This document shows positions 48,756 to 59,945 of a stretch of 64,000 bases of DNA, in pieces. Origin of the DNA: Membranipora membranacea (Eukaryota > Bryozoa > Gymnolaemata > Cheilostomatida > Membraniporidae); assembly GCA_914767715.1 (NCBI GenBank), contig OU612067.1, forward strand, positions 9,054,001 to 9,118,000, read 5' to 3'. The position numbers and the translations under genes are program-made. Numbering within the stretch: position 1 is the stretch's first letter; each line of letters begins with the position of its first letter. The notes beneath the pieces were generated by a model. That model did no database searches and had not been told where the DNA came from. It saw only the letters and a program-made list of their open reading frames with translations.

Positions 48756-50725
48756 TCATGATGATAGAGTTGAGTTAGAAATAACATCTTGTTGGTGCTC
48801 TGTAGGGGCTAAGTTGAACTGTACCAATACCATATAATAGCTGGCTAGGACTCCAACTATCTGCAATTATCAAAGGAAACTTCTTCAGATTGATTTGCTA
48901 GAAGAATTACATAATGCTGAAAATAATTGCAAATGGCGGCATCATTTGTCAAATGAATGCTAACACATATCACAATAATTCAGCGGAAATATTATGCCAT
49001 GCCTGTTTTCCTGTCTTTAATTTATTTAGCTTCTTCTTTCATGGAAAGTAAAGATTGTGTGTATTTGAGGTGAGTATACTTAGACATAATCCACTTACAG
49101 TGATTCCAAGCTCCTTATTAATGTTCATCATCCCAGCCGCAGAGATACTCTCAGGGACTTGAAGTCTGCTCAGAAACATCTGCATCTAAAATCACAGCAC
49201 AGTCGTTTATACCAATGCTTGTCCACTGGACCAAATAAATTAAGTCTGCTTCAGTATCAGAAGTCTAAAGCCATAGCACAGTTCTTGTTAACATATATCC
49301 CTTGAATTGACCATAGATAATTTGTAGCTAGTTTGTGAACTGCCATTTAATTCCAGAAATTAACAAAAAGTACACGAGTCCTAACAGTGAGTAACAACCA
49401 TCCTCACTCTAAAAGTGCCAGTAAAAAGCGGATGAAAAAAAGCAATAACGACAGAAGTTTGATTGCCTGTACAAACCTGACAAAGCATTGTTGGATCTTT
49501 GACAATTTCTGCTTTGTCTTTTAGGAGTTCCAGCAATGGGCCTTGAGCCTCCACTGTCTGTCAATAAAAATAATATATAGTAATGGCAAAACCGATTTTG
49601 CTGTAAAATTTCATTGTAAAATACAATCGAGCATGCCTCATTCTCAAGCAAGCTAAAATAAGTTTGAATACTTTAGTAGTCGTCAACAGCTGGTATAAAG
49701 TTACAATTATCATTACTTTTCAATGGATGTAAACAATTAGAGAATTCACTAACCGATGCAGCCACCCTGTCGGAGGGTACTATAAGCAGGACACTAATTA
49801 TAGTTGCTATCGCCAGCCAGGTTATATGGTAAGGAAGATTCTCAGGATCAGCAGGGTATGACAAAATGTACAACATCAGTAGCACTATTACCACATTAGC
49901 AGTGAATATAAGTCCCAGCATTGGTGAGAAGATATGGTTGGCTTGAGTGACAAGTCCGACCAGTCGTAGGTGGGTTATTCGGTAATCAACTAGATTAATC
50001 AACACCTCTCACGGACTAGCAGAGATTGAGTTCTCAAGGTGGTCATTGAAATCTCGAAGGATAATCCATAGTGTTCCACATACGCATACAAAGTATGCTA
50101 CAGGAAATACATAGATGAAATTGAAAAGTATATCCCCGCCGATCGAGTACGTGTTGAAAATAACAATGACTGCTGGAGATGTGGCATTTTCATTCAAGAC
50201 ACCAAATATGGACACTTCAGCATCCTTTCCTAAGTAGTATGCAATTCCTGATGAACTTAGCCCAAGCCCCACTAAGAGGGACAAAGCAGTAACTGTGCAA
50301 ATATAGATCTTGATCTTTGCATAACTGACTTTAGCTCCCAGTAAAGTAAGTCTTTCCTCAACGTCAACAAGACCGTCATAATATTTCTCAAGACCCCATG
50401 TGCGGTGCCCAGCCAAGAACAGAATGCATGGATTTACAGTAACATATACTATCCAGAAACTGGTTGCAATTTTCATGAGCAGAACTTCTGTGATCTTGTC
50501 CTGTTCTGCGTCCCAGATCAGGATCAACTTAGTGAGGAGGTATGAAGTGAGCACCATACAAGTGATGAAGTGACGGAGAGTGCACAATATTTGAAGATGT
50601 CGAGATTTGATGACTTTTGATCCTCTTCCTGAGAGTATCCCAGATGCCAGTAAGGTGTATCTGATAGGAAAATCCAGTTCTGAGAGGACGGCATGGTTTT
50701 TCACAAGCTCACTGCCAACCCTCAT
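48756..50725 (-). pseudogene. Gustatory-receptor-like gene D with one in-frame stop
   Basis: Exons 50725-49754 (324 codons), 49557-49477 (27), 49185-49099 (29) and 48860-48756 (34 plus stop). All splice sites and phases are as in gene B, its close paralogue. The only visible lesion is codon 239 (50011-50009): TGA where gene B has GGA, in the context SASP-stop-EVLINL. The frame continues unbroken past it through TM5-TM7 and the SYYMVLVQF signature. Possibilities are a very recent pseudogene, a polymorphic null allele, a sequencing error, or stop-codon readthrough. A truncated product would have only the first four membrane segments. The rest of the exon keeps conservative differences only, which suggests the stop is young. 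Confidence 0.85.
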
Positions 50726-50980
50726 GATTGCAACTCGGCAGATTATAACAAGGCAACAGAGAGGCTTTAAATGGCTATCAGGTCAGACATAAAGATGTGA
50801 CAAAAATGCACCATCATTTGATCTCGACTTCCCTTACGTCAATTGTGATCTGCTGTCACTGCAGATTAAGTTCCATAATTTCCTTCTCAACTACAGGAAA
50901 CATATGGTAATTTATTTGTGTATACCTGGTTGAGCCATCGATCTCTGGGTCTTATATGTGTCAGCGGAAGTAACTCAAAG

Positions 50981-51296
50981 TATTATATATCGCTATGCTA
51001 AAATGCTACAGGGAAATCAATAATTACTGTTAAACAATCAATATAGTGAACTACAGAATGCTTAATAGTCAAAATTTGTCATGTCAATGTCATGACTTAA
51101 CCAAGTAACTTTTGCATGCTATTCAATAAGCTCTGACCCTATACTTTATGCTGAGTCTTCCATTTTTGTACAAAGAATTATGGTCTTAATATCTGATACA
51201 TTTCCAAAGGTTTATCCCAGTTTACGGAAAAGTTTGTTTGAGTAATTGAGTATTTCAAATTTAGTCTATAACAACTATTGATATAAATCCACCTAC
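50981..51296. other. Spacer between GRL D and GRL E
   Basis: No exons 2-4 belonging to gene E can be found here, although this is where they would lie in a complete gene. AT-rich sequence without other features. Confidence 0.6.
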
Positions 51297-52274
51297 CGAT
51301 GCTGCCACCCTATCACAAGGGACAATTACCAGTATGCTGATTACAATTGACATTGCCAGCCACGTAACATAATTTTGAAGATTCTCAAGATCGGGGAATG
51401 ACAGAATGTATAACATCAGCAGCACAATCACCACGTTTGCTGACAAAATAAGTCTGAGCATTGGAGAGAAGATTCGATTAGCTTGAGTCACAAGTCCTGT
51501 CAATGGTAGGTGACATTCGGGACTCTGATAGATTTGACAGCACCTCAGAAGGATTCAAAGTGATAGACTGCTCAAGATGATTTGTTATAATCCCTTAAAA
51601 AAGCCACTGAGTTCCGCATGCACAAGCAAAATAGAGTATGGGATAAACCCATATGAGATTCAGAAAAATGTCTGCACCTATCTGATAAGTTTTGAAGGTC
51701 ATTAGGATTCTCTGCTCGGTAGTGTTAGGACTCAGGAGCGCAAGACATGTCACAGGCAGATTGTCTCTACCTGAGTAGTAAACAATCCGTTCTACACCAA
51801 AATAAAGCCCAACCAAGGCAAAGAAAACGAATACTATATAATTTAAGATCTTCATGTTTTTGAAGTTGATTTTGGCTCCAAGTGCAAAAAGTCTTTCTTC
51901 CACATCAACAGGACCCTCATAATACTTTTCAAAAGCCTCATTTGCCAGCCAAAAATAGGATGCATGGATTTATTGTACTGTGTGTCAGCCAGGCACAAAA
52001 TGGCAAGTATCACCAACTTTACTTCTCTGATTGTGCCTTGTTCTGGGTCCCAGATCAGCAGGAGTTTGGTAAGGAGAAACGAGATCAGCACCATACAGGT
52101 GATGAAGTGACAAACAGCGAAAAGTCTCTGAAGATGTAGGGATATAACACGTGGTGATCCTTTGCCTGAACTTATCCCGGCGAGTAGTAAGGTGTACCTG
52201 ATCAGTATATCTAGCATTGAAAGAGTTGGACGTGGTTCTGAAATTTCACTTTCAACCTTCGTATTGATGATCAT
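51297..52274 (-). pseudogene. Gustatory-receptor-like pseudogene E (exon 1 only, frameshifted)
   Basis: A single exon-1-like segment. It starts MIINTKVESEISEPRP, followed by recognisable cluster sequence (IRYTLLLAGISSGKG, HFITCMVLISFLLTKLLLIW) to about 51955. The frame then shifts to EERLFALGAKI...LYFGVERIVYYSG and CACGTQW, is lost around 51600-51510, and is regained as TGLVTQANRIFSP...VPCDRVAAS, ending at a good donor site (tcg then gtaggt). At least two frameshifts exist, and exons 2-4 are absent. It is more diverged from A-D than they are from one another, so it probably represents an older member of the family that decayed. Confidence 0.88.
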
Positions 52275-54105
52275 TCTATAACAATGTAAGGAGACGAAGT
52301 CAAAAGATGTATAATCAAACAAGTCTGAATTTGTAAAGGATGATGTTGGGTCACTTATTCGGTTTATATATTTATAAATACTGCTGAGTCATTTGCGCAG
52401 TTCAGACAATTATTGGTTAATTTTAGTTCGTTTCTTTGCCTTCTTGTGTTTTCAGAATTCACCCTCATCAAAAAGTGAAAGACCATTCATTTGAATTTGG
52501 ATGAGTTATTTGCTGACATCACTTTGAACAAACGGATCTGAGTAGAATATGAAGATGCAGGATATGAAGAACTCTAATATTATTGCATTTCAGTTTAGAT
52601 CTACGGAAATGACAATGACGTGGAGAGTTAGTATCTAAGAGGTGTTTGTTGATAGCAGGTTAGTAGCCTACTGATGTGTCACACCAAATTGAACGGGCAT
52701 CCTGCCTCCCTTCCTATTTACGACGTCTAAATTCATTATTATTGACCTGATGCAGTAAAACCAACTCTAATCTATATATGGCCGCGGCGGTCATTGAAGT
52801 ATTTCATTACAGAGGGTGTTCTAATTTAAGAACTATTTTCTCATTGAGAAGGAGCTATCAGATGCTAGAAAGTATTGTCAGTGTTATTTTATTTCCTTTG
52901 ACAAAATAATAAGCATGAGGGAACTTTATGTAGGACTTGGAAATGAGTTCCTTTTTTTTCAACCCTGCCTGAAAATAAAGCTATACCTCATTTTTGACCC
53001 TTATAATCTGCTAAGCATGAGCAGCAGCAGGATGAAATAAAACGGGACAGCTCGGGGCATTACTCAACCATCGAGTTAGAATAAGTGATCCTATCCTAAC
53101 ACACAACTTGTGCTTTTTCATACTTTTACTTGATCAATTGTGGATTGCTATTGCTTTCAAGTAAAACCCATAAATACACGACAGCAACAGTAAACAGAGT
53201 ATTATCATCTGATCACACTTCTAATTAAGGATGTGACCTGAATAAGTGAATATAGGAAGTAAAATCTATCTTAAAGTATCATTTTTCTATATGAGCTCAT
53301 AGCTGTACTGGTACCAACAAGAACCCAGGATCAAGCAGCATTGGTCTCACAGCTCATTTTCTGTAATACGTAAGTATTTCAAATACAACATAGTCATTGA
53401 AGTAAATAAATCATAATATAAATTAACAGTTGTTGTTGTTAATTTCTCTGTGTGCTGGTGTTCAAGCGTGAGGTTTATTTCACTTAGAGTTCATAAAGTA
53501 CACTTGATAATCTCCTGGAGTTAAGCGGTGATTAATTGTTACTATAATAACACCCAAAACAGGATTCAGAGTAACTTTAGGTGGTTTATTATTGTGATGA
53601 CTGACTCCCAAGATAGAAGAGACAGTACTCATACCAAATCGGAGGTAAAAGTGTTAAACATTGTGAATTACTGATCACGCGGTGATACCTATTTTGAAAT
53701 ATTGCATGAAACGCAGTACACCCATTGACCTGGACTCAGTGAGATTTCAATCGTGAGTTACTGATCAAGTGGCAAAACTCACTTCAAATCATAAATATCG
53801 AAGGAGTTAATTTGATATACCGCTAGGAACGAGGGAATTATCAAGTCATATCAAGTGGATACATTGATGCAAAATTGCGATTACTGTAAATTATATCCCC
53901 TCACCACCATATTGAAACAGTGACTTTATAGTTTATAGACTCTTTTCTGATTGTCCCAAATGCCTCTGATGTAAATGGTATGTTAATTTGAGTTATTCTC
54001 TCTTTTTGTAAGCGGAGACAATTCCAGAACAGCTCTCATTATTTTTAGAATAAGCTTGTTTGCAAAATATTCAGGTTCATGATAAATTTATTGTGTTGTG
54101 TTTAC
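52275..54105. other. Non-coding stretch beyond the GRL array
   Basis: No gene or element could be identified. It marks the end of the array on this side. Confidence 0.5.
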
Positions 54106-54583
54106 CATAAGGAAGCTGTAGTCTTTCATGTGAGACTCAATGCCAATAATTCTTGCTAAGATAGACTTATCAGTGGTTTCTGCTCTCAATATAGGCCAGA
54201 GTTGTAAAAGATAACCATAATTGACAAGAATCTTTATCATTGTCCAAGCTCTCACAGTCCATCTGATAACAAAAGCAGTGTAATTTAATTATGTCAACGT
54301 CCAAATTTTCAACTGATAACTGTTGATATAAAATCGACCTATGAACCTTAAATTACCTGGTAGGACAAAATGATGTCATTTTCCCTGCAGAAATTTCAGA
54401 ATCATCGCTCAATTTTAGTGTTTCAAGCAAATAGATCCGTTTTTGAGACCTGCATATGATAGAACAGATCTCAGAGCAGATAGCTAGTGAGTCCCTCAGC
54501 AGTTGGCTCCGCTTCACGCAGTCTTGAACTGCCAGGTTGAGTGTATGGGCATTGCAATGAACATAGGGAGCTTTTGGGTTTTC
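54106..54583 (-). pseudogene. ZMYM1/hAT-transposase-like protein, two adjacent exons
   Basis: Exon 54583-54357 reads ENPKAPYVHCNAHTLNLAVQ, then DCVKRSQLL...ICSEICSIICRS, and ends FCPTR. A short intron with GT-AG ends follows, and exon 54262-54106 continues WTVRAWTMIKILVNYGYLLQ and LWPILRAETT. The phrases YVHCxAHxLNL and CPTRWTVRA are signatures of the ZMYM1 (TTF-type/DUF4371, hAT-derived) protein family. The splice joins them in frame across the conserved R-W. Upstream and downstream exons are not clear, so it is listed as a remnant. It may be a host gene domesticated from a hAT transposase or a decayed transposon gene. Confidence 0.75.
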
Positions 54584-55308
54584 CTAGGAGAGAAAGGAAA
54601 ACAAAATTAAAATAACAGCATAGCTTGTTTAATTACATCATAGTGGCTATACCTAACCTGGTTCTCCAAAGTGACCTTTGATGGGAAAGTAAAAAAATGC
54701 AGTTTTCATAGACAATTCATGGCACAAGATATTTGATGGTGTACATTTTCTGTTCCAAAACTTTGTGTATGACCAGCAAAGTCTCAACATTTTCAAACTT
54801 TAAAGTTATCAAGTTCTCATAGTGAGGTACCTTTGTGATAGCTGCTGCCACCCCCTGCTATATTATTAGTTACAAGCGTTGGAATATGGCCTGGCAATCT
54901 TATCATAGCTCTCAACTCTTTAGCTCATGAAAGAAATCAAAACGCTTTTCTGGAACCATATTCTTAAAACTTATGCTAGGAAGAAAATCGCCTTGTTAGG
55001 ATAAGTTTCATCATCCTTGAGGTGGAGAGAGTTAACCCTTCCTAAATTCTTACATCAGGACCAATAGTTCTGATGCAGCATCCGATACCCATATCCAGCT
55101 ACTCTTTACACCAAGGATATCTTTACCGCATATGCGAATACGCAGTGGACACACAGTATTTTCACTCCCGATGCAGAAGTTACTGGCTAGGATCTATAGC
55201 ATGCCAGGCTGACTCAGGAACAATAATTTACTCGCTTAATCATTAGACCACTTCTTACGCAAGAATCCAGAATGGGATGCACTCATGTGAATATATGACA
55301 ATATAATT

Positions 55309-55518
55309 ATGATTTTACAACGAGGAACATCGTCGCAGCATCATTGCATGATGGCTTACTCCGGTTGTTCAGACAATAGCAAGCCTGATTATTCTAGGGT
55401 ATCTTCCTACCACCATAAGAGGAAAATTTTATCAGAGTACCTTTTCTTCTCTTGGGATCTGGATATTCATCCGTTTTCAAACACTTCATTCATCGCCATT
55501 ATATTCAGCCAAACCTAA
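55309..55518 (+). other. Repeat-borne open frame, copy 1
   Basis: Encodes MILQRGTSSQHHCMMAYSG then SDNSKPDYSRV. Similar frames occur at 56825-57106 and 57881-58087 (plus) and 58858-58535 (minus), always within the same repeat. No known domain. Likely a by-product of the repeat, though the frame survives in all copies with several amino-acid changes. Confidence 0.4.
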
Positions 55519-56123
55519 GCGACCTTAGCACCCAAAATATTTCATCTTAGCCACTAAGTACATGGGAAGTTGCTGGGAACTCATAGCTTATGACACACTG
55601 TTCGTTAAAAACAAACCATCATTTTGTAAGAGTTAATGGTTAAAGCCAAATAATAGCATCTGCTGCCACCATGCAGTTATTTATGTAAGATTGTCAAAAC
55701 AAAATTCCATCCATAACCTGACAAACTGTAAACCACTGCTACCTAATAACACAAATTATTCTAATTACAGAAGGAGCAAGCTAGCTAATAGGGAGTTGCT
55801 CAAAACTTACGTTAATGTTAAATCAAAGTCAATAACTTTCACCAGTTTTGAACAGACTGGCAAGGCAGCAAGGGCTTAGAGCTCCCAATATCTACAATAT
55901 ATAATAAATATCTAAATTAAACTATCACTGAGATAAACTTGTTCTACAGGAAATGATGGTCCTACAGCCAATAGACCTGTACCCTAAGGACAATTTTAAG
56001 CAGCTCTGTATAAGCATGAAGTTTTTTGATCAAAGTTATATAATAAGTTTACTGTTCATCACCAATATTATTCAAGAATAATAGACGGCCAATAAAAAAA
56101 AGAATAAAAATAAAAAAGAATAC

Positions 56124-56188
56124 CTTTTGCAAACCATCCCAATCAGATGGGTTATTACAGTCTACAGTTAACTTCGTGTCAGGCCTTG
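56124..56188 (-). other. Exon-like segment inside the repeat array
   Basis: Bounded by AG (after 'attag') and GT ('aaaag' then gtattc), encoding RPDTKLTVDCNNPSDWDGLQ. It has the look of a ZMYM1-like linker exon and lies upstream of the two ZMYM1-like exons on the same strand. A diverged counterpart sits near 58320-58385 in the next repeat copy. Weak evidence. Confidence 0.35.
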
Positions 56189-57687
56189 CTAATGAAAATT
56201 CACAGAAATCCGAAAAGTAAGTAAATTAGTAAATTAATATGAATGTCAATGCAGAATATGGAGAGAGATCATGAAATATGCTTTTTACTATTTGATAAAG
56301 AATCATAGATCAAGTTTTATCCATATTCCAGCTTTTGGAGTTGCTCCATCTCCACTGATAAATTATCAGTTATGAGTCTGGGAACATGGCTTGTCTATCA
56401 TATCATAATTTTTGGCCCCCTTGCTCAATGAAAAATCAAATCGTTCTCTGGTACCAGACCCAGACCGTTGTCTTGAAATTAATGCTAAGCACAAAACCCA
56501 CTTTTTAAAACTGTAAGGATAAGATTCATCATCTTTCTTTGAGGTGGAGAGAGTTAACCCTCCTAAACTCATGTAATGGGACCAATAGTTCTGACATGGC
56601 ATCGAATACCAATGTCCAACTACTCTTTACACCAAAGATATTTTTACCGCATGTGCAAACACACAGTGAACACACAGTGTTTTCACTCTCGATCCAGAAG
56701 TTACTGACTAGGATCTATGGCTTGCCACGCTGACTCAGGAACAAAAATTTACTCTCTTAATCATAAGACCACTTCCTCGCAAGAATCCCGAATGGGATGC
56801 ACTCCTGTGAATATATGACAGTATATGATTTTACAACGCGGAACATCGTTGCAGCATGATTGCATGATGGCTAACTCTGGTTATTCAGACAAAGATAGCA
56901 AGCCTGATTATTCTAAGGTATATTCCTACCACAATAAGAGCAAAATTTTATCAGAGTACCTTTTTTATCAGAGTACCATTTCTTCTCTCGGGATCTGCAT
57001 CTTTGTTTTGTCCACCATCATGGTTCAAACACTTCATTCATCGCCATTATATTCAGCAAACCTGAGTGACCTAATTACCCAAATTATTTCATCAGAGAAG
57101 GAGTGACTTAGCCACTAAGAACATGGGATGTTGCTGGGAACTCATAGCTTATGACACACTGTTGGTTAAAAACAAACCATCATTTTGTAAGAGTTAATGG
57201 TGAAAGCCAAATAATAATAATGCCTTAGCACTTGCTGCCACCTAGCAGTTATTAATGTAAGATTGTCAAAACAAAATTCCATCCATACCTGAAAAACAGC
57301 TGTAAACCACTGCTACCTAATAACACAAATTATTCCAATTACAGGAGGAGCAAGCTAGCTAATAGGGAGTTGCTTAAAACTGATAATCTTTTTACTCAAA
57401 GTCAATGACATTCACCAGTTTTGAACTGACTGGCAAGGAGTCAAGGGCTTAGAGCTCCTAATAGCTACATCCAATTTTAGTTATCATTAAGAAAAAAATT
57501 TTCTGTCAGAAGCTTATGGTCCTACAGCCAGAAGACATGGGTCCTAACTCCTAAGGACAATTTTTCATTCCCAATCAAAACATTACTGGCTAGGATTTAT
57601 GGCGTGCCACGCTGACTCAGGAACAAAAATTTCACTCTTTACCATAAGACCACTTTTTACTCAACAATCGAGACTGGGATGCACTCA

Positions 57688-57854
57688 AGCCGAAGATCAC
57701 GATACCTTTTACTAAAAGTAAGGACCAGCAGATTTCTAAATAGTTTTATACCTGTTAGTATTAAAACTTTAAATGACAGAGATATTTCAACACTATCATT
57801 GTATCATATGTCATTAACAATATTACCAAATAAAATGATCTAATCTAATCTAAT
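57688..57854 (+). mobile_element. 5'-truncated LINE 3' end inserted in repeat copy 3
   Basis: The frame reads RTSRFLNSFIPVSIKTLND, the typical CR1/L2/Rex-like LINE C-terminal motif. An A-rich segment and a (TCTAA)n tail (57837-57854) follow. In the other two repeat copies the flanks are contiguous ('gatgcactcatgtgaatata'); here 'ctca' is found on both sides (57684-57687 and 57855-57858). This is therefore a small, very short LINE insertion with a 4-base target duplication. Confidence 0.82.
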
Positions 57855-58087
57855 CTCATGTGAATATATGACAAAAATGTATGTTTTTACAACAAGGAAC
57901 ACTGTGGAAGCACCATTGTGTGATGGCTAACTCTGGTTATTCAGACAACAATAGCAAGCTTGATTATGCTAAGGTATTACCCTACCCCAAGAAAAGAGCA
58001 AAATTTCATCAGAATATCATTTTTTATCAGAGCTCGAAGGGATCTGGATATTCATCATTTTCAGACATTGATGGTTCTGGAGGTTAG

Positions 58088-58260
58088 GAGTAGGAGGTGG
58101 CTTAGTTGGTTAGAGCACCGTCCTTATGCATGCACATGTTGAAGGTTGTGTGTTCAAATCCCACTGCAGTCCATCGACAACTACTAGGTATGCTCCGACC
58201 TGCCTGCAAAGCCAATTGGACCTAAGGACAATTCTAAATTGCTCTGTCTAAGCATGAAAT
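58088..58260 (+). repeat. tRNA-derived SINE-like element
   Basis: An RNA polymerase III A-box (tggcttagttgg, 58098-58109) and B-box (gttcaaatccc, 58152-58162) at nearly tRNA spacing. The acceptor and anticodon stems do not close, so this is not a functional tRNA. The following 'cctaaggacaattctaaa' body also occurs without the tRNA head near 55981, consistent with a dispersed SINE body. Confidence 0.6.
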
Positions 58261-58529
58261 CTTTCGATCAAAGTCTTCTAATATGTTTGCTGTTCATAAC
58301 CAATGTTATTCAAGAACACCTGTTGCAAAGGGGCACCAACTTGATGGGTTTCAGTCTACAGTAAACTGCATTTCAAACCTTCTATATGAGAATTTGAAGA
58401 GTTCAGAAAATATCCCATTTAATCAATATGAATGTGAAAGAGAATATGGAGAGAGATATCGAGATATGCTTAAATAAAGCGTCCTAGATCTAGTTTGATC
58501 CATTTTCTCGCTTTTTGAGTTGCTCCTTC

Positions 58530-58915
58530 TCCACTTAAAGATTATCAGTTATCAATGTGAGAATATGATTAGATAACTTAGGTTTGGCTGATATAATGGC
58601 GACGATGAATTTGCATTTGAACCATGATGGCGGACAAAACCAAAAGGATGAATATCCAGATCCCAAAAGCTTCTTCAGGCGCCGATAACAAAAGGTATTC
58701 TGATAGAATTTTGCTCTTTTGTTTGTAAAAAAATAGCTTTGATCCACTCGGCAGACAGCGAATAACATAGGGTATTTATCATAATCATAGTTATTCAGAT
58801 AATTGATAACACCATAATCAGGTTTCCTATTGTCTGAATAAATAGGGTTAGACATCACTCAGTGATGCTGCCGCAGTCGTTCCTTGCTGTAAAAAACATA
58901 TCTTGTCATATATTC
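58530..58915 (-). repeat. Inverted copy of the tandem repeat unit
   Basis: Read on the minus strand it starts 'atgaatatatgacaagata', then 'caaggaacgactgcggcagc' and a frame MMSNPIYSDNRKPDYGVI, matching the plus-strand copies at 55290, 56800 and 57870. The array thus ends in a head-to-head arrangement. Confidence 0.72.
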
Positions 58916-59945
58916 ATATGCGTGCATCTCATTCTCAATTCTTGAGTAAGAAATGGACAATGGTTGAGAGTGCAAATATAAATCTTTGTTTCTGTGTCAA
59001 TTTTTTGTAACCCTTTTGATGGTAAAATGATTTGGTTTAACGTGGAGTTCATGAGGCTCCTAGTCTTTTGATGGCATAGGAAATTTCTGAGTGCTCCCGT
59101 TTTAGAAGAGCTGTGTGAAAGTGGTTGGCTTGTGTAGACAGCAAGGTGCAAAGTGAGCCTGCATTAGGACCATCAGTTTCTGAGAACGTGGTTAAGTGTA
59201 ATTGTTGAACACAATAATAAAAATACCACATGTGGTGCTTTAAGACCTTGCCTCTGTTGCATTTAAAAATATACAAATGGCAATTGGAATTCTGACATGG
59301 AATGTTCAATCACAGAGTTTTTATGCCATTTTATTTAGCATTCTTGGGTGGGCCTGATTATCGTCGCCCTTTTGGAAGTGCAGAATTTTCTGAATTCTTG
59401 TACACACAAAAAGGTGTAAGTCATGCTCCTGATTTAGTAGAACTGTGCAAAAGTGGTTATTAATGTTAAGTTTCCTTACTTTCAAAACAAGGCTACAGGC
59501 AACAGCCGAAGACATGTAAAATAATTCCTGCCAGTCCAAAACTGGTGAAAGTCATTTACATTGAGTTAACATTAGTGTCAGTTTGCAACAACACCCTTTT
59601 AGCTAGGTTTGCTCCTTCTATCACTACAATAGTTTGTGTTATTTGTCAGTGGTTTACAGGGGTTGTCAGGTATGGATGGAAATTTGTTTTCACCATCTTA
59701 TATTCATAACTGCTGGGTGGCAGCAAATGGCAAGGAATCATTATCATTTGGCTGTAACCATTTACTGGATTATAGAATGGAAGTCTCTTTTATAACCACC
59801 AGTATGCCAAAAGCTAAAAGTTCCATCAACATTCCAGGTGTTTAGTCGCTTAGTTGCTCCTTCTTTGCTTAAAATGAGTTTGTCATCCACATGAAAACTT
59901 ATTTCCGGTTTTCGGAAAGATGGCCTGCGAGGAGAAAGTGTATCA
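58916..59945. other. Non-coding stretch with a short local duplication
   Basis: Segments near 59075-59135 and 59380-59460 share 'tagaagagctgtg.gaaagtggtt'-like sequence, suggesting a diverged duplication about 310 bases apart. No gene recognised. Confidence 0.4.

Larger units (their letters stand above)
34235..50980. repeat. Segmental duplication, copy 2 (GRL genes C and D)
   Basis: Counterpart of 23948-33870. The same order is kept: left non-coding edge, four-exon gene with long C-tail (C), spacer with a palindromic repeat, four-exon gene with short C-tail (D). Subtracting the 8,890-base hAT/BEL insertion (36159-45048) leaves about 7.86 kb. Confidence 0.85.
54880..58500 (+). repeat. Tandem array of a complex repeat, three direct copies
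   Basis: Units start near 54890 and 56360, with a shorter one near 57575. Shared landmarks include 'ggtggagagagttaaccct', 'agttactg.ctaggatctat', 'gctgactcaggaac', 'gatgcactcatgtgaatata' (55275, 56796) and the frame around SDNxSKPDY. Copy spacing is about 1.5 kb between the first two; the third is abbreviated and interrupted by a LINE end at 57688-57854. A tail segment beginning 'cctaaggacaatttt' occurs at 55981, near 57551 and near 58220. Confidence 0.8.

Noticed and set aside
49673-50005. Separate 110-aa open frame next to GRL gene D
   Set aside because: It is the same reading frame as exon 1 of gene D, resumed after one TGA codon at a GTG; not an independent gene.
58098-58162. Candidate tRNA gene
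   Set aside because: A- and B-box are present but acceptor and anticodon stems cannot pair; classed as a SINE head.
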